Shown one piece after another: positions 18,426 to 27,227 of a stretch of 64,000 nt of DNA (positions are counted from its first letter, which is position 1; each line of letters opens with the position of its first letter). The translations under genes were made by a program, and so were the position numbers. The notes beneath the pieces are model-generated. The model saw only the letters and a program-made list of their open reading frames with translations, had not been told where the DNA came from and did no database searches. The DNA lies in assembly GCA_043842855.1 (NCBI GenBank), contig JBBPJF010000001.1, forward strand, positions 124,001-188,000, given 5' to 3'. Source of the DNA: QFNR01 sp043842855 (GTDB lineage Bacteria; Pseudomonadota; Gammaproteobacteria; Burkholderiales; Neisseriaceae).

Positions 18426-19832
18426 ATGGAGCACCTTTCGAGCTTATCAAACTCTAATAAAAATAATGACTTAAGTCTAATCCCTCCCCACAATGCTGGA
18501 GCAGAACAAGCGATATTAGGCTCTCTATTGCTAAACAATGAGCTATTTTATGAGCTACAGACGATAATAACGAGTACTGACTTCTACATCCATTCGCACC
18601 AAATCATTTACGAAGCTATTCTAAGCTTAATCAGCTCTCAACGCCCTGCTGATTTGCTAACCGTTGAAGATGAGTTAAACAAAATTGAAGAATTAGAACG
18701 CGTAGGTGGAAAAAGCTACCTTATAGAAATTATTAGCAACACACCTGCCGTAACCAATGTAGTTCACTATGCTGAGATTATTAGAAGCAAATCAGTCATG
18801 CGACAACTCTATAGCGTAGGCCAAAAGATTAGCCAACTCGCCTACACATCAGGAAAGAAAAAGGCTAGAGACATACTAGATGAAGCTGAGCAATTAATTT
18901 TTAATATTGCTGAACAGACTCAGCGTCATCAGTCTTCCCTGATACCTATTCGGGAAACTCTAGGCCACTTGATGCAAAGGCTCCAAACCCTATTTTCTAG
19001 TCCCAACAATGGGATTACCGGGGTAGCTACTGGCTTCTACGATTTGGATCATAAAACTTCAGGGCTACAATCAGGTGACCTCATCGTTATTGCGGGCCGA
19101 CCATCCATGGGAAAAACAGCTTTTGCTGTTAATATTGCAGAATTCTGTGCACTACAAGGCAAGTCTACCGTCGCTATTTTCTCTATGGAAATGCCCGCTG
19201 AACAGGTTGCTACACGAATGATTAGTTCTAAGGCAGAAATCAGTTTATCTAAGCTTAGAAACGGAGATTTTAAAGAAAGTGACCATTATCGATTCAGTGA
19301 GGCGTATGATTCGCTGAAAGAAGCAAAAATTTTCATTGATGAAACTGGTGGCTTAACTGCTTTAGAAATTAAGGCTAAAGTCCGCCGTCTCAAGCGGCAA
19401 CACCCTGACTTAAGTTTGGTAGTCATTGACTACATCCAATTAATGAGCGGATCCGGTAAAGGGGATAATCGCAATGCTGAACTCAGTGAAATTTCGAGAG
19501 CACTTAAAGCATTAGCTAAAGAGGTACAAATCCCCATCATCGCTCTATCCCAACTTTCACGTAATGTTGAGACTCGTGCTGACAAAAGGCCGGTGATGTC
19601 GGATCTTAGAGATTCTGGAGCTATTGAACAGGATGCTGACCTGATCATCTTCATGTATCGAGATTCCTACTATACAGAAGATAAAGAACAGACTGGTTCT
19701 AACTTTGACCAAGCCGAAGCTATCATCAGAAAGCATCGAAATGGAGCACTTGGCACCATTGACTTGATTTTTAAAGGCGAGTTTACTAAATTCCTTAATT
19801 TAAACAAAATAGAATATCCGGATCTTGGATGA
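18426..19832 (+). CDS. dnaB: Replicative DNA helicase DnaB
   Basis: DnaB is the hexameric 5' to 3' helicase at the replication fork. From the ATG at 18426 it is 468 aa (E. coli 471); a TTG 33 bases upstream is in frame but has no ribosome site. The N-terminal domain has PPHNAGAEQAILGSLLLNN. The RecA-like domain has Walker A GRPSMGKTAFAVNIAE, Walker B LVVIDYIQLM, and SQLSRNVETRADKRPVMSDLRDSG. Its stop codon lies within a terminator hairpin. The pilin cluster downstream is the same neighbourhood as dnaB-pilHIJK in Neisseria. Confidence 0.97.
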   Translation: MEHLSSLSNSNKNNDLSLIPPHNAGAEQAILGSLLLNNELFYELQTIITSTDFYIHSHQIIYEAILSLISSQRPADLLTVEDELNKIEELERVGGKSYLIEIISNTPAVTNVVHYAEIIRSKSVMRQLYSVGQKISQLAYTSGKKKARDILDEAEQLIFNIAEQTQRHQSSLIPIRETLGHLMQRLQTLFSSPNNGITGVATGFYDLDHKTSGLQSGDLIVIAGRPSMGKTAFAVNIAEFCALQGKSTVAIFSMEMPAEQVATRMISSKAEISLSKLRNGDFKESDHYRFSEAYDSLKEAKIFIDETGGLTALEIKAKVRRLKRQHPDLSLVVIDYIQLMSGSGKGDNRNAELSEISRALKALAKEVQIPIIALSQLSRNVETRADKRPVMSDLRDSGAIEQDADLIIFMYRDSYYTEDKEQTGSNFDQAEAIIRKHRNGALGTIDLIFKGEFTKFLNLNKIEYPDLG

Positions 19833-19853
19833 TTCACTCATCCTTATTTTTTT
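19827..19853 (+). terminator. Terminator overlapping the dnaB stop
   Basis: A 6-bp stem (GGATGA with TCATCC, 5-base loop) is followed by TTATTTTTTTA. The first arm includes the last dnaB codon and its TGA stop. It separates dnaB from the pilin genes. Confidence 0.7.
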
Positions 19854-19923
19854 ACCATTAATCCTAAAAAGAGTTAATTTAGTATAGGATTCAAGTAGCA
19901 TAGGCGTATCGTATAGAGGCTGA

Positions 19924-20607
19924 ATGATCATGCGGTCTAGACAACTGAAACAAGTTGGATTCACACTTATTGAGCTGATGGTATTGCTCGTTATTATTGG
20001 TGTTGGTGCAGCTATGGCCACCCCTTATTTTCTGCGGGCGATTCGGCGGGCAGAAACTCGTACTGCTGCGGAGGAGTTGGCAAGCCTAATTAATTATTCT
20101 CAAGTTGAAGCGAGTCGCCGTAACCAAAAAGTCTATGTCTATCCTGCTTTCTTTAGAGAAAATGGTAAATTATTGGGTACAGCTGCTGCCTGGGATCAAG
20201 CCAATGGGATGCTAGCTTTCATAGACCGGTTCAAAGAAGGCCATAGGGGAGTGGGACAGTACGATGCTGAGGAAGAAGTTAGGAGCTTACGGATTAAGAA
20301 AACCCTATCTCTCCAAAGCAAATTGGCTAATGATAAGATAGAACAGAAAGGGTTTGCATTAGGATTCATTCTTTACCCTACTGGTGAGATGAAAGTTAAT
20401 ATGAACTATCACGAAACTGCTATGGGCAATGCTGGTTATGTGGCTAAAATCATTGTCCAAAATAAAAAGTACCCTAGTTTTTGCCACGTGTTATGGATAG
20501 ATAGTCTGGGCCATGCTAGAAGCTGCCCTGGTAATGCAGAGGCTACCAGTACGCCAGAATATATAAAGAAGATTTGTGCATGTCGCCAGACTGCTACAGA
20601 TAGGTAG
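19924..20607 (+). CDS. fimT: Type IV minor pilin, FimT/GspH family
   Basis: This 227-aa protein begins MIMRSRQLKQVGFTLIELMV, a class III prepilin leader cut by PilD after the Gly before FTLIE, with the conserved Glu5 of the mature pilin. The hydrophobic N-terminal helix is followed by a GspH/FimT-type globular part, including REN...LLG and the late PSFCHVLWIDSLGHARSC segment. It is the first of five pilin-like genes in the order FimT-PilV-PilW-PilX-PilE, which form the minor-pilin initiation complex of type IV pili. It corresponds in position to Neisseria pilH. Confidence 0.88.
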   Translation: MIMRSRQLKQVGFTLIELMVLLVIIGVGAAMATPYFLRAIRRAETRTAAEELASLINYSQVEASRRNQKVYVYPAFFRENGKLLGTAAAWDQANGMLAFIDRFKEGHRGVGQYDAEEEVRSLRIKKTLSLQSKLANDKIEQKGFALGFILYPTGEMKVNMNYHETAMGNAGYVAKIIVQNKKYPSFCHVLWIDSLGHARSCPGNAEATSTPEYIKKICACRQTATDR

Positions 20608-20617
20608 GATTCCTTTG

Positions 20618-21283
20618 ATGAAATTGCCATTTGGGTTGAACTACTTTCCGCCCTCGAATAGGCCCCTAGGTGCTTCTTTTAGGAGCCTACAAACAGGCTT
20701 TACAATGATAGAAGTTGTGGTCTCTATGTTTATCTTAGCCTTGGGAATCATGGCGTTGGTTGGCATGCAAAACAGAACCTTGGGAAGTATTCGGCAGGCG
20801 GAAAATATTGAAAGGGTTTCGCAAGCGGTAGAAAATCTAGCAGAAGGCATGAGAATTAACCCCTATCTGCGGGTAAAGATTACACCTAAAGGCTACCTGA
20901 CAAGTAGAGATTATGGCAACTATCTGCCATTCAGTGGCTGTACTGGGCAGGAAGCAGAGTGGGTCAACATCGGTAGCGATCTGGACCAGAAGCAATTAGC
21001 TCAGAGACAAATTAAGCAATTCTGCAAGGAAATTCGTCAAATCGAGGGGATTGATCCTAAAGAAATACAAATAAAAATTTGTACTCATTCTTCTTTAGAG
21101 GGGAATCTACCGTGGAATTTTTCCTGTAAAGCCAATGGGAGCGAGACCATATTGAAGGTGGTTTGGAAATTTCAAACTAATATGGAAACTCAGGGAAGCA
21201 CCCCCCCTCGGGGTAGGTCCCCCTTAGTAGATGCAGAAAATAAGATTACCTTATCCTATGAAGTGCCTATCATTGAGGAATAA
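20618..21283 (+). CDS. pilV: Type IV minor pilin PilV
   Basis: The prepilin site is QTG^FTMIEVVVSMFILALGIM, a pattern typical of PilV. I choose the ATG at 20618 (221 aa) over the in-frame GTG at 20576, since AGGTAGGA lies 8 bases before the ATG and the GTG would overlap fimT. The globular part has several Cys residues (YLPFSGCTG, IKQFCKEI, KICTHSS). PilV works with PilW, PilX and FimU/FimT in priming pilus assembly. It corresponds to Neisseria pilI. Confidence 0.88.
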   Translation: MKLPFGLNYFPPSNRPLGASFRSLQTGFTMIEVVVSMFILALGIMALVGMQNRTLGSIRQAENIERVSQAVENLAEGMRINPYLRVKITPKGYLTSRDYGNYLPFSGCTGQEAEWVNIGSDLDQKQLAQRQIKQFCKEIRQIEGIDPKEIQIKICTHSSLEGNLPWNFSCKANGSETILKVVWKFQTNMETQGSTPPRGRSPLVDAENKITLSYEVPIIEE

Positions 21284-21318
21284 AGGCGGCAGTCGCCTAT
21301 AATTGGAGTGCAAAAGTT

Positions 21319-22638
21319 ATGTATGTATCCCGAAGCTTGACCCACCAGAGGGGCTTCACTCTAATAGAGTTCGTAGTGGCGAGCGCCTTGGGGTTATTAC
21401 TTAGTGTAGTGGTAGCCTCCCTTTATTTTTATACCAATCGTTTGAACCACGTGGCACAGACTAGACTCGATGTTCAGGAAGAATTGCGTCAACTTTCACA
21501 CTTAATCAATCAAGATGCCAGTCTAGCTGGGAACTTTGGTTGTTTATCGTTGACTTCGCTGTATCAGAAAGACAGTCGCAACACGGATAATAAATTCTTT
21601 CGCGAATTTCATGTATTTTCCTCACCTAACGTTCAAAAAAACGGTCCTATTCTCTTTGACCGTCCAGGAGAATCAGCTCAAACTAACAATCAAAATTTTG
21701 GGGTTAACCTGATTCCAGCCAATCAACTTGCTGTGCCCAATTTTCAGGGTCAGGGTGAAGCTTTAGTCTTCTACTATGGGCTGGGTAATTCAGCGCTTAG
21801 AAATATTGATTTTGGTCATGATGGCAGTAGAATCACAAGCCTTACCTTTCAAGATGGAGACCCTAATCAGTATCTCGCTAGCGTAGCTAATCAAGGCGGC
21901 TATCTTGCCATCGCCAGTTGTCAAACGCTTAACGTGTTTAAATCTCCGAAGCTTGATACGCATGAAGCCATTCATTTGCCTCCTAATAGTTTCGGGGATG
22001 TAAGAATTTCCTTTGATGAAGCAACTAATCACCACTCTTTATTACAAATAAGTTTACTGCGCTATATAGTTCACGCTTATGTAGTCGGAGTTGCCAATGG
22101 TCAAGCTGGGCTTTATAAGATTGAGTTAAACGAAACTGGACACTGGGGTCCACCCGTGCTGGTATCGCGTTATGTACACCAAATGCAAGTCTCTTTTGCC
22201 TACCCGACTACACTCAATAAAGCTGGCCAACCCGTAGGCTGTCCTAGCGCTTTTAATGATGACCTCTACGCTAATGACCGACAAACGCTGGAAGAAAAAT
22301 TTAATGACTTTCGTTTCTATGAAAAAGATAATGCTACATTTACTCAGACGCATGCTCCAACTAACAGGAAACAACAGCAAGGGGTGGATTTGAGCCAACC
22401 ACTAAAAGAGGAGCTTCATTATCAACCCCCAGTAGGGGTAAATGTAGTGCTAACCGTAGTCTATCCAAAATTAGGTAGGCCCTTCGGACTTGGAGTTTCT
22501 CAGCAAGACCGAAGCCTTTCAAATGAAGATTCTAGGGTATCGTTAAAGTCGGGTGAAGGTGAAAATACTAAAGTGTTTAGGATCTTTTCCTCTATCCGAG
22601 GAGGTAATCAATGCGCCAGCCGCAATTTAATCGATTAA
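21319..22638 (+). CDS. pilW: Type IV minor pilin PilW
   Basis: This 439-aa protein has the prepilin leader QRG^FTLIEFVVASALGLLL, with Glu at mature position 5. The large size is typical of PilW/PilJ among minor pilins. The first globular stretch contains DASLAGNFGCLSLTSLY, a feature often seen in PilW (an early Asp/Cys region after the helix). It lies 35 bases after pilV and overlaps pilX by 28 bases, so the cluster is a tight operon. It corresponds to Neisseria pilJ. Confidence 0.88.
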   Translation: MYVSRSLTHQRGFTLIEFVVASALGLLLSVVVASLYFYTNRLNHVAQTRLDVQEELRQLSHLINQDASLAGNFGCLSLTSLYQKDSRNTDNKFFREFHVFSSPNVQKNGPILFDRPGESAQTNNQNFGVNLIPANQLAVPNFQGQGEALVFYYGLGNSALRNIDFGHDGSRITSLTFQDGDPNQYLASVANQGGYLAIASCQTLNVFKSPKLDTHEAIHLPPNSFGDVRISFDEATNHHSLLQISLLRYIVHAYVVGVANGQAGLYKIELNETGHWGPPVLVSRYVHQMQVSFAYPTTLNKAGQPVGCPSAFNDDLYANDRQTLEEKFNDFRFYEKDNATFTQTHAPTNRKQQQGVDLSQPLKEELHYQPPVGVNVVLTVVYPKLGRPFGLGVSQQDRSLSNEDSRVSLKSGEGENTKVFRIFSSIRGGNQCASRNLID

Positions 22639-23306
22639 ATTCCCACCAAAGGGGCTATATACTAATTGTTGTACTGGCTATCCTGGTACTGATTTCGCTT
22701 CTAATCACAGCAACCTATATTGTCACTGCTACTTCATTAAAAAATAGTGCACATGAAATGGATCACCGCTACGCGCTGGGGCTGGCTGAAAAGGCCAGCC
22801 AGATCGCTTCTCGGGAAATTAGCCAGCAGTTTGCGGATCCTGATAACGATATTATCCCTCCAGTTACCAGTTTAAAAGCTGGTACGCCTATTCTTCGTCA
22901 ACTTGCAGAAGAAAGCCCCGCATTAGTTACCCTAGATGGAAAGAAATGGCCACAATCTTTTACTGCTGATTGTGCAGGACGGAATGGACATAAAGGTTTT
23001 TGTAGTACTAGTTTTATGCAAGTGGATTCTGCTGGCCAGCCGCTTGACCGCCCTCCTCTTCCACCTGTATATGAAAGGAAGAATGTCTTCAATGCATATG
23101 AAGGAAAAAGCTGTGGTAATGCGGTGACTATCAGTACGGCGCAACTACCCCAAAATTCAGCCCGTCCTCCCTGCTACGTAGTTGAATTTTTGGGAATTCC
23201 TGCTGACAGTCGTACGTTGACTTACCGCATTACGGTGGTAGCTTGGGGCCGTGATCCCCATACCGTAGTCAAACTAGAATCTACTTATGAGATGAATTAT
23301 GATTAA
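22611..23306 (+). CDS. pilX: Type IV minor pilin PilX (PilK-like)
   Basis: This 231-aa protein starts with a basic leader and QRG^YILIVVLAILVLISLLI. Mature position 5 is Val-like rather than Glu, which is normal for the PilX/PilK subfamily whose member caps the tip complex. Cysteines occur at FTADCAGRNGHKGFCST and in SCGNAVT and PCYVVEFLG. The start overlaps pilW by 28 bases and the end overlaps the next pilin by 8, indicating coupling. Confidence 0.85.
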   Translation: MRQPQFNRLNSHQRGYILIVVLAILVLISLLITATYIVTATSLKNSAHEMDHRYALGLAEKASQIASREISQQFADPDNDIIPPVTSLKAGTPILRQLAEESPALVTLDGKKWPQSFTADCAGRNGHKGFCSTSFMQVDSAGQPLDRPPLPPVYERKNVFNAYEGKSCGNAVTISTAQLPQNSARPPCYVVEFLGIPADSRTLTYRITVVAWGRDPHTVVKLESTYEMNYD

Positions 23307-23790
23307 ACACTTTCGCCTGCCATCAAATCCTAAACTATCTCAGGGTTATACGCTAATTGAGCTCATGGTTGTTTTAGTTGTACTAGGGATAATGGCCGCT
23401 TTTGCTATTACTACTTATTCCCGGTACCGCGAACGCGCTAATTTGGACATTGCACAAACCATGCTGACCATATACGCTCACGAGCTAGTAGTCTATCAAC
23501 TAAAGGCCGGCCGGGCTCCTAACACTTCAGAAGAATATGCTATTTTTCTGAAACAATTTAAACACGACCCGAATCTAGATCCACAGTACCGAGATTACTT
23601 CCAAATTAAATTAGATGCTGCAAGCAAAGAACTTAAGGCTGTACCACAAAAAAAACACCGTTTTAAATCTTACGCCAAGATGGCTTTACGAGATTATTCT
23701 ATTCAAGTATGTCACAAAGCCAGGGCATTGTACGTTGCTCAAGGCGGAATCTGTAAAAAAACCATTACCGCCACAGGGGTCAATCAGTAA
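23299..23790 (+). CDS. Type IV pilin (PilE-like minor pilin)
   Basis: This 163-aa protein has the prepilin motif SQG^YTLIELMVVLVVLGIMAAF, matching PilE/ComP/PilL-like pilins, and a short globular domain with one Cys pair candidate (IQVCHKARA and GGICKKT, near the C-terminus). It overlaps pilX by 8 bases and ends the cluster. In other betaproteobacteria the last gene of this cluster encodes a PilE-type minor pilin or Neisseria PilX/PilL. No PilY1/PilC adhesin gene is nearby, so the tip adhesin must be elsewhere or missing. Confidence 0.82.
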   Translation: MIKHFRLPSNPKLSQGYTLIELMVVLVVLGIMAAFAITTYSRYRERANLDIAQTMLTIYAHELVVYQLKAGRAPNTSEEYAIFLKQFKHDPNLDPQYRDYFQIKLDAASKELKAVPQKKHRFKSYAKMALRDYSIQVCHKARALYVAQGGICKKTITATGVNQ

Positions 23791-23989
23791 CTTTCCTTAA
23801 TGATTAAACTGCCTTTGTGGTATATGCGCGGTACCTAATTCCCACAGCTTCAGCCAAGTAGCGCAATGCTAAACCAAGGGCTGCTTTGAGCTTTCTACCC
23901 TAGTTTTCAAACAGGTAAAGCCAGTTAGTAGAGCATTAGCTGACTAGTCCTATTTCTCAGAACCTCAAATAAACATTGCTAAAAATAAA

Positions 23990-24088
23990 GGCGGCGAGCC
24001 CAACCCTCGGCACTTATTCCATTGAAGTGGGCTGCTTGCTTCCACACCTGACCCGTTGTTTCAAAGATTAATGCGAGGAGACCCGCCA
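23990..24088 (-). ncRNA. ffs: 4.5S RNA, signal recognition particle RNA
   Basis: Read on the minus strand, the region contains GGTCAGGTGTGGAAGCAAGC followed by AGCCC, the conserved SRP RNA apical hairpin with its GGAA tetraloop and internal loop (E. coli has GGTCAGGTCCGGAAGGAAGCAGCC). The ends pair (GGCGGG at the 5' side with GGGCTCGCC at the 3' side), giving a rod of about 99 nt. A T-rich stretch (TTTATTTTT) follows the 3' arm, as a terminator. A TGCTAGAAT extended -10 lies about 25-35 bases upstream. 4.5S RNA binds Ffh and targets membrane proteins co-translationally. Exact ends are approximate. Confidence 0.88.
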
Positions 24089-24251
24089 TTCACGATACGT
24101 CCGGGTGATTCTAGCATATTCTTTTTTCTTTAAGGCTGAGTTTTTTAGTAGACATTGTCCTAATTCCCCGGTAGAATCCCGCCCGTTTAGCCATTTCTTC
24201 TGTAGGTCCTCCCCCGCTCTCACAGGATAGTTGTTGTTTTAGGTTGTTTGA

Positions 24252-25841
24252 ATGAAACTGAAGTTATTTCTTGTATTTGCTTATTTACTAAGCACTGTCA
24301 CTCTAAGTTTTGCCGCCCCTACCACCTACCTTCCCCCAGAATATGCTGGGGTAGAAACCAAGAGTACACCTCCTCCCTACATAAAAGGGCCCACTCACAT
24401 CAAACTAAAGCACCAGAAGCGTTCCTATGTATGGCTAAAGGATGGTGCCTGTGGCGCTGTGGATGGCTTTATTGGATTTCATCTTTGTGGTGATGAGCAT
24501 TCTCCTGCTTACCTAGTGGGTGAAGTAGGAGGTACGGTTGCTTCTGCTTTACAACCTGAACTTGCCATAGGGAAAATAGCTAAGGGTGTCTTCAAGGGTG
24601 CTAAGGGAATCAGCAGGATCTTCAAGTCCACTAAAGAAACGGAAAAAGCACTAGATCTATCCAAGAACCTTGGAAAAACTCCGGACGTGTTAAGAGATAA
24701 GCTTCAAAAACTTACTTCTACTTCTAAAGGAGGCGTGACAGAAGCCTCTACGGCCGGAAAGGGAACTAGATCAACAGGAGGAGTAAATTCCAAGGGAACC
24801 ACGTCTTCGTCTGGAGCTTCTCATACAGAAACCTCTTCTAGTAAGACTAGTTCTTCAGGATCTTCTAACAAGAGTTCTGGTGGTTCAGGTCAGACGAAAG
24901 AATCTTCTAGTAAGTCCGGTTCTACGGGATCTTCTAAGAAAGCTTCTGGTGGTTCAGGTCAGACGAAAGAATCTTCTAGCAAAACCAGTACTTCAGGATC
25001 TTCTAAGAAGGGTTCTGGCAGCTCAAACCATACTAAAACCACCACCAATCACCACACTGAGGATGGAGGCGCCTCCGGTAGCCACTCAAACCAAAGTAAA
25101 ACAACTGCTGAAGGATCTAAGCATTCAAGTCAGGCACCTAAAACAACTACAGAGCATCGAGGTAAAAGCACTACTTCTTCCTCTACCCCAACGTCTCAGA
25201 CTAAGGATAAACAGGGCCGTAAATTATCTGCGCAACAGAGAAGAACAGAAGCCTTAGAACGACGTGAAGAGAAAGGACAAAACACCTCCACTTCCGGTGT
25301 CCGTAAACTACCGGAAAAAACTCCAGAGCAGAAAGAACGTGAAGCCTATCTGAAAGAGAAATTTAAACATGCAGAGGACATTCACGAACATATCTATGTA
25401 GAAAACAATCGTCGTATTGCGATAGAAGAAATGAAACGCCAGGGGGTTACTGAAAAAGAGCAACTTAAAGAGTATATTAAAGGCATTGACCTTAAAGAAC
25501 AGGTTGAGGTTATCACGGTGAATCGTAATAAAAAGCTTATCCAATACCAACCACCTGGAAGAGGCCAGGGAGATTTCTATACAACGCAAAAGGTTAACCC
25601 AGATCACTTAGGGATTAATCCAAGAGGCACAGTTACTGATCCCAAAACAGGTATAGAGAAAAATATGAACAAACTCCCCAATACCTACTATACTCGGAAG
25701 AAGGTCGATGTGTTAAAGAGCACTGCTGGTCCTGAAAAAGATTATTGGTCAGTGCCAAAGGAACCACCCTATCCAGCCAAGGGCGGAGGGAAGCAGTTGT
25801 TCAGTCGTGACAAAGAGGCTTTCAAAAAGCAAAAACTATAA
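24252..25841 (+). CDS. Secreted polymorphic toxin with Ntox46-type (Tse6-like) C-terminal domain
   Basis: This 529-aa protein has a Sec signal peptide (about residues 1-21, ending LSFAAP), then a pretoxin-like segment (about 45-125, with GEVGGTVASALQPELAIGKI). A Ser/Gly/Lys/Thr-rich linker follows (about 150-330) with 23-residue repeats around GSGQTKESSSK, then a charged helix-rich region. The tail contains KSTAGPEKDYWS (about 489-500), which fits the [KR]STxxPxxDxx[ST] motif I recall for the polymorphic-toxin domain Ntox46, and then AKGGGKQ. Ntox46 includes the P. aeruginosa effector Tse6, an NAD(P)+ glycohydrolase. Six Tsi6-like immunity genes follow at once, which supports the call. Enzymatic activity and export route are inferred. 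Confidence 0.75.
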   Translation: MKLKLFLVFAYLLSTVTLSFAAPTTYLPPEYAGVETKSTPPPYIKGPTHIKLKHQKRSYVWLKDGACGAVDGFIGFHLCGDEHSPAYLVGEVGGTVASALQPELAIGKIAKGVFKGAKGISRIFKSTKETEKALDLSKNLGKTPDVLRDKLQKLTSTSKGGVTEASTAGKGTRSTGGVNSKGTTSSSGASHTETSSSKTSSSGSSNKSSGGSGQTKESSSKSGSTGSSKKASGGSGQTKESSSKTSTSGSSKKGSGSSNHTKTTTNHHTEDGGASGSHSNQSKTTAEGSKHSSQAPKTTTEHRGKSTTSSSTPTSQTKDKQGRKLSAQQRRTEALERREEKGQNTSTSGVRKLPEKTPEQKEREAYLKEKFKHAEDIHEHIYVENNRRIAIEEMKRQGVTEKEQLKEYIKGIDLKEQVEVITVNRNKKLIQYQPPGRGQGDFYTTQKVNPDHLGINPRGTVTDPKTGIEKNMNKLPNTYYTRKKVDVLKSTAGPEKDYWSVPKEPPYPAKGGGKQLFSRDKEAFKKQKL

Positions 25842-25853
25842 GGAGAAAATATT

Positions 25854-26267
25854 ATGGACGAAGAAACTAGAGAGAAATGTTTGTTTTATGTAGATCGGGC
25901 GTTAAGGCTAGCTGAAAAAAGATATGCTAAGATATCAGCCATGGAAGCTCCAGATGATCGAGTTCTTTCCCCCATGTATGCTTCCATTCTTAATCAACTG
26001 ATCTACCTACGTCGCGTGATCACTGGAGAAGAAAAAGATATCTACCGCATAGATACATTCACCATGGGAGCTTATGCAATGAAAGAAGAATTCCCTACTA
26101 ATGATCCTCTCTTTGCTGATAGAATATTTTCTGCAGGTTATATAGCTGACCAAATTAGGTTGAGTAAAAAGAAAATCACTTTTCCTGATGATCCTACTGA
26201 CAATCCAGGTCATTGGGATCGACAGGCTAAACTCAAAGCAGAATTTCCCGAGGAATATGACCTGTAG
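25854..26267 (+). CDS. Tsi6-like immunity protein, copy 1
   Basis: This 137-aa cytoplasmic, helical protein begins MDEETREKCLFYVDRALRLA. Its pattern (YVDRAL, LAEKRY, LNQLIYLRRVITG, RIDTFTMGAYAMKE, DPLFADRI) matches what I know of Tsi6, the antidote of Tse6, which blocks the toxin active site. It starts 12 bases after the toxin stop with a strong AAGGAG site, so toxin and antidote are co-transcribed. Unlike later copies it lacks the 19-residue leader, and it carries one extra residue (KEEFPTNDP). It is probably the ancestral immunity gene. Family assignment rests on motif comparison from memory plus context. Confidence 0.75.
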   Translation: MDEETREKCLFYVDRALRLAEKRYAKISAMEAPDDRVLSPMYASILNQLIYLRRVITGEEKDIYRIDTFTMGAYAMKEEFPTNDPLFADRIFSAGYIADQIRLSKKKITFPDDPTDNPGHWDRQAKLKAEFPEEYDL

Positions 26268-26275
26268 GCTTAACT

Positions 26276-26743
26276 ATGACGGTGAAAGGCAATACTCAGC
26301 ACTTAGGTGCACGAATAACCCCAGGCTATAGCATGGACGAAGAAACTAGAGAGAAGTGTTTGTTTTATGTAGATCGGGCGTTAAGGCTAGCTGAAAAAAG
26401 GTATGCCGAAATATCAGCTATTGAGGGCCCAGATGATCGTGAGTTATCCCCCATGTATGCTTCTATTCGTAACCAACTGATCTACCTACGCCGCGTAATC
26501 ACTGGAGAAGAAAAAGATATCTACCGCATAGATACATTCACCATGGGAGTCTATGCCGTAAGAGAGTTTGATACCAATGACCCTCTCTTTGCTGACAGGA
26601 TATCAAATGCAGATTATATAGCTGATCAAATTAGGGTAAGTAAAAAGAAAATCACTTTTCCTGATGATCCTGAAAAAAATCCATGTTATTGGGATCGACA
26701 GGCTAAACTCAAAGCTGAATTTCCTGAGGAATATGACCTGTAG
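26276..26743 (+). CDS. Tsi6-like immunity protein, copy 2
   Basis: This 155-aa paralog carries an N-terminal leader of 19 residues (MTVKGNTQHLGARITPGYS) before the MDEETREK core. It lies 8 bases after copy 1 with no clear Shine-Dalgarno, so it probably depends on coupling or on the internal ATG at 26333. It differs from copy 1 at scattered positions (for example AIEGPDDRELSP for AMEAPDDRVLSP) and in the tail (EKNPCYWDRQ). It marks the first unit of the 476-bp repeat array. Confidence 0.75.
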   Translation: MTVKGNTQHLGARITPGYSMDEETREKCLFYVDRALRLAEKRYAEISAIEGPDDRELSPMYASIRNQLIYLRRVITGEEKDIYRIDTFTMGVYAVREFDTNDPLFADRISNADYIADQIRVSKKKITFPDDPEKNPCYWDRQAKLKAEFPEEYDL

Positions 26744-26751
26744 GCTTAACT

Positions 26752-27219
26752 ATGACGGTGAAAGTCAGTACTAAGCCCTTAGGCGAAAGAATAGCCCCAG
26801 GCTATAGCATGGATGAAGAAACTAGAGAAAAATGTTTGTTTTATGTAGATAGAGCATTAAGGCTGGCCGAAAAAAGGTATGCCGAAATATCAGCTATTGA
26901 GGGCCCAGATGATCGTGAGTTATCCCCCATGTATGCTTCTATTCGTAACCAACTGCTCTACCTACATCGTGTAGTCACTGGAGAAGAAAAAGATATCTAC
27001 CGAATAGATACGTTTACCATGGGGGCCTATGCAGTGAAGGAATTCGTTACTAATGATCCTCTCTTTGCTGATAGAATAATTTCTGCAGGTTATATAGCTG
27101 ACCAAATTAGGTTGAGTAAAAAGAAAATCACTTTTCCTGATGATCCTGAAAAAAACCCAGGTCATGAAGAAAAACAAGCCTGGCTTAAAGCTGAATATCC
27201 TGAAGAATATGATCTTTAA
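26752..27219 (+). CDS. Tsi6-like immunity protein, copy 3
   Basis: This 155-aa paralog begins exactly 476 bases after copy 2. The leader reads MTVKVSTKPLGERIAPGYS. Core motifs are intact, with LLYLHRVVTG replacing LIYLRRVITG. The tail is HEEKQAWLKAEYPEEYDL, differing from copies 1 and 2. It ends TAA, then 8 bases to copy 4. Variation concentrated in the leader and tail, with an unchanged central block, could reflect antidotes tuned to different toxin variants, though drift is equally possible. Confidence 0.74.
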   Translation: MTVKVSTKPLGERIAPGYSMDEETREKCLFYVDRALRLAEKRYAEISAIEGPDDRELSPMYASIRNQLLYLHRVVTGEEKDIYRIDTFTMGAYAVKEFVTNDPLFADRIISAGYIADQIRLSKKKITFPDDPEKNPGHEEKQAWLKAEYPEEYDL

Positions 27220-27227
27220 ACTTAATT

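Noticed and set aside
24880..25257. 125-codon ORF in another frame of the toxin linker
   Set aside because: It is a by-product of the repetitive Ser/Gly/Lys codons; the signal-bearing frame is the coherent one.
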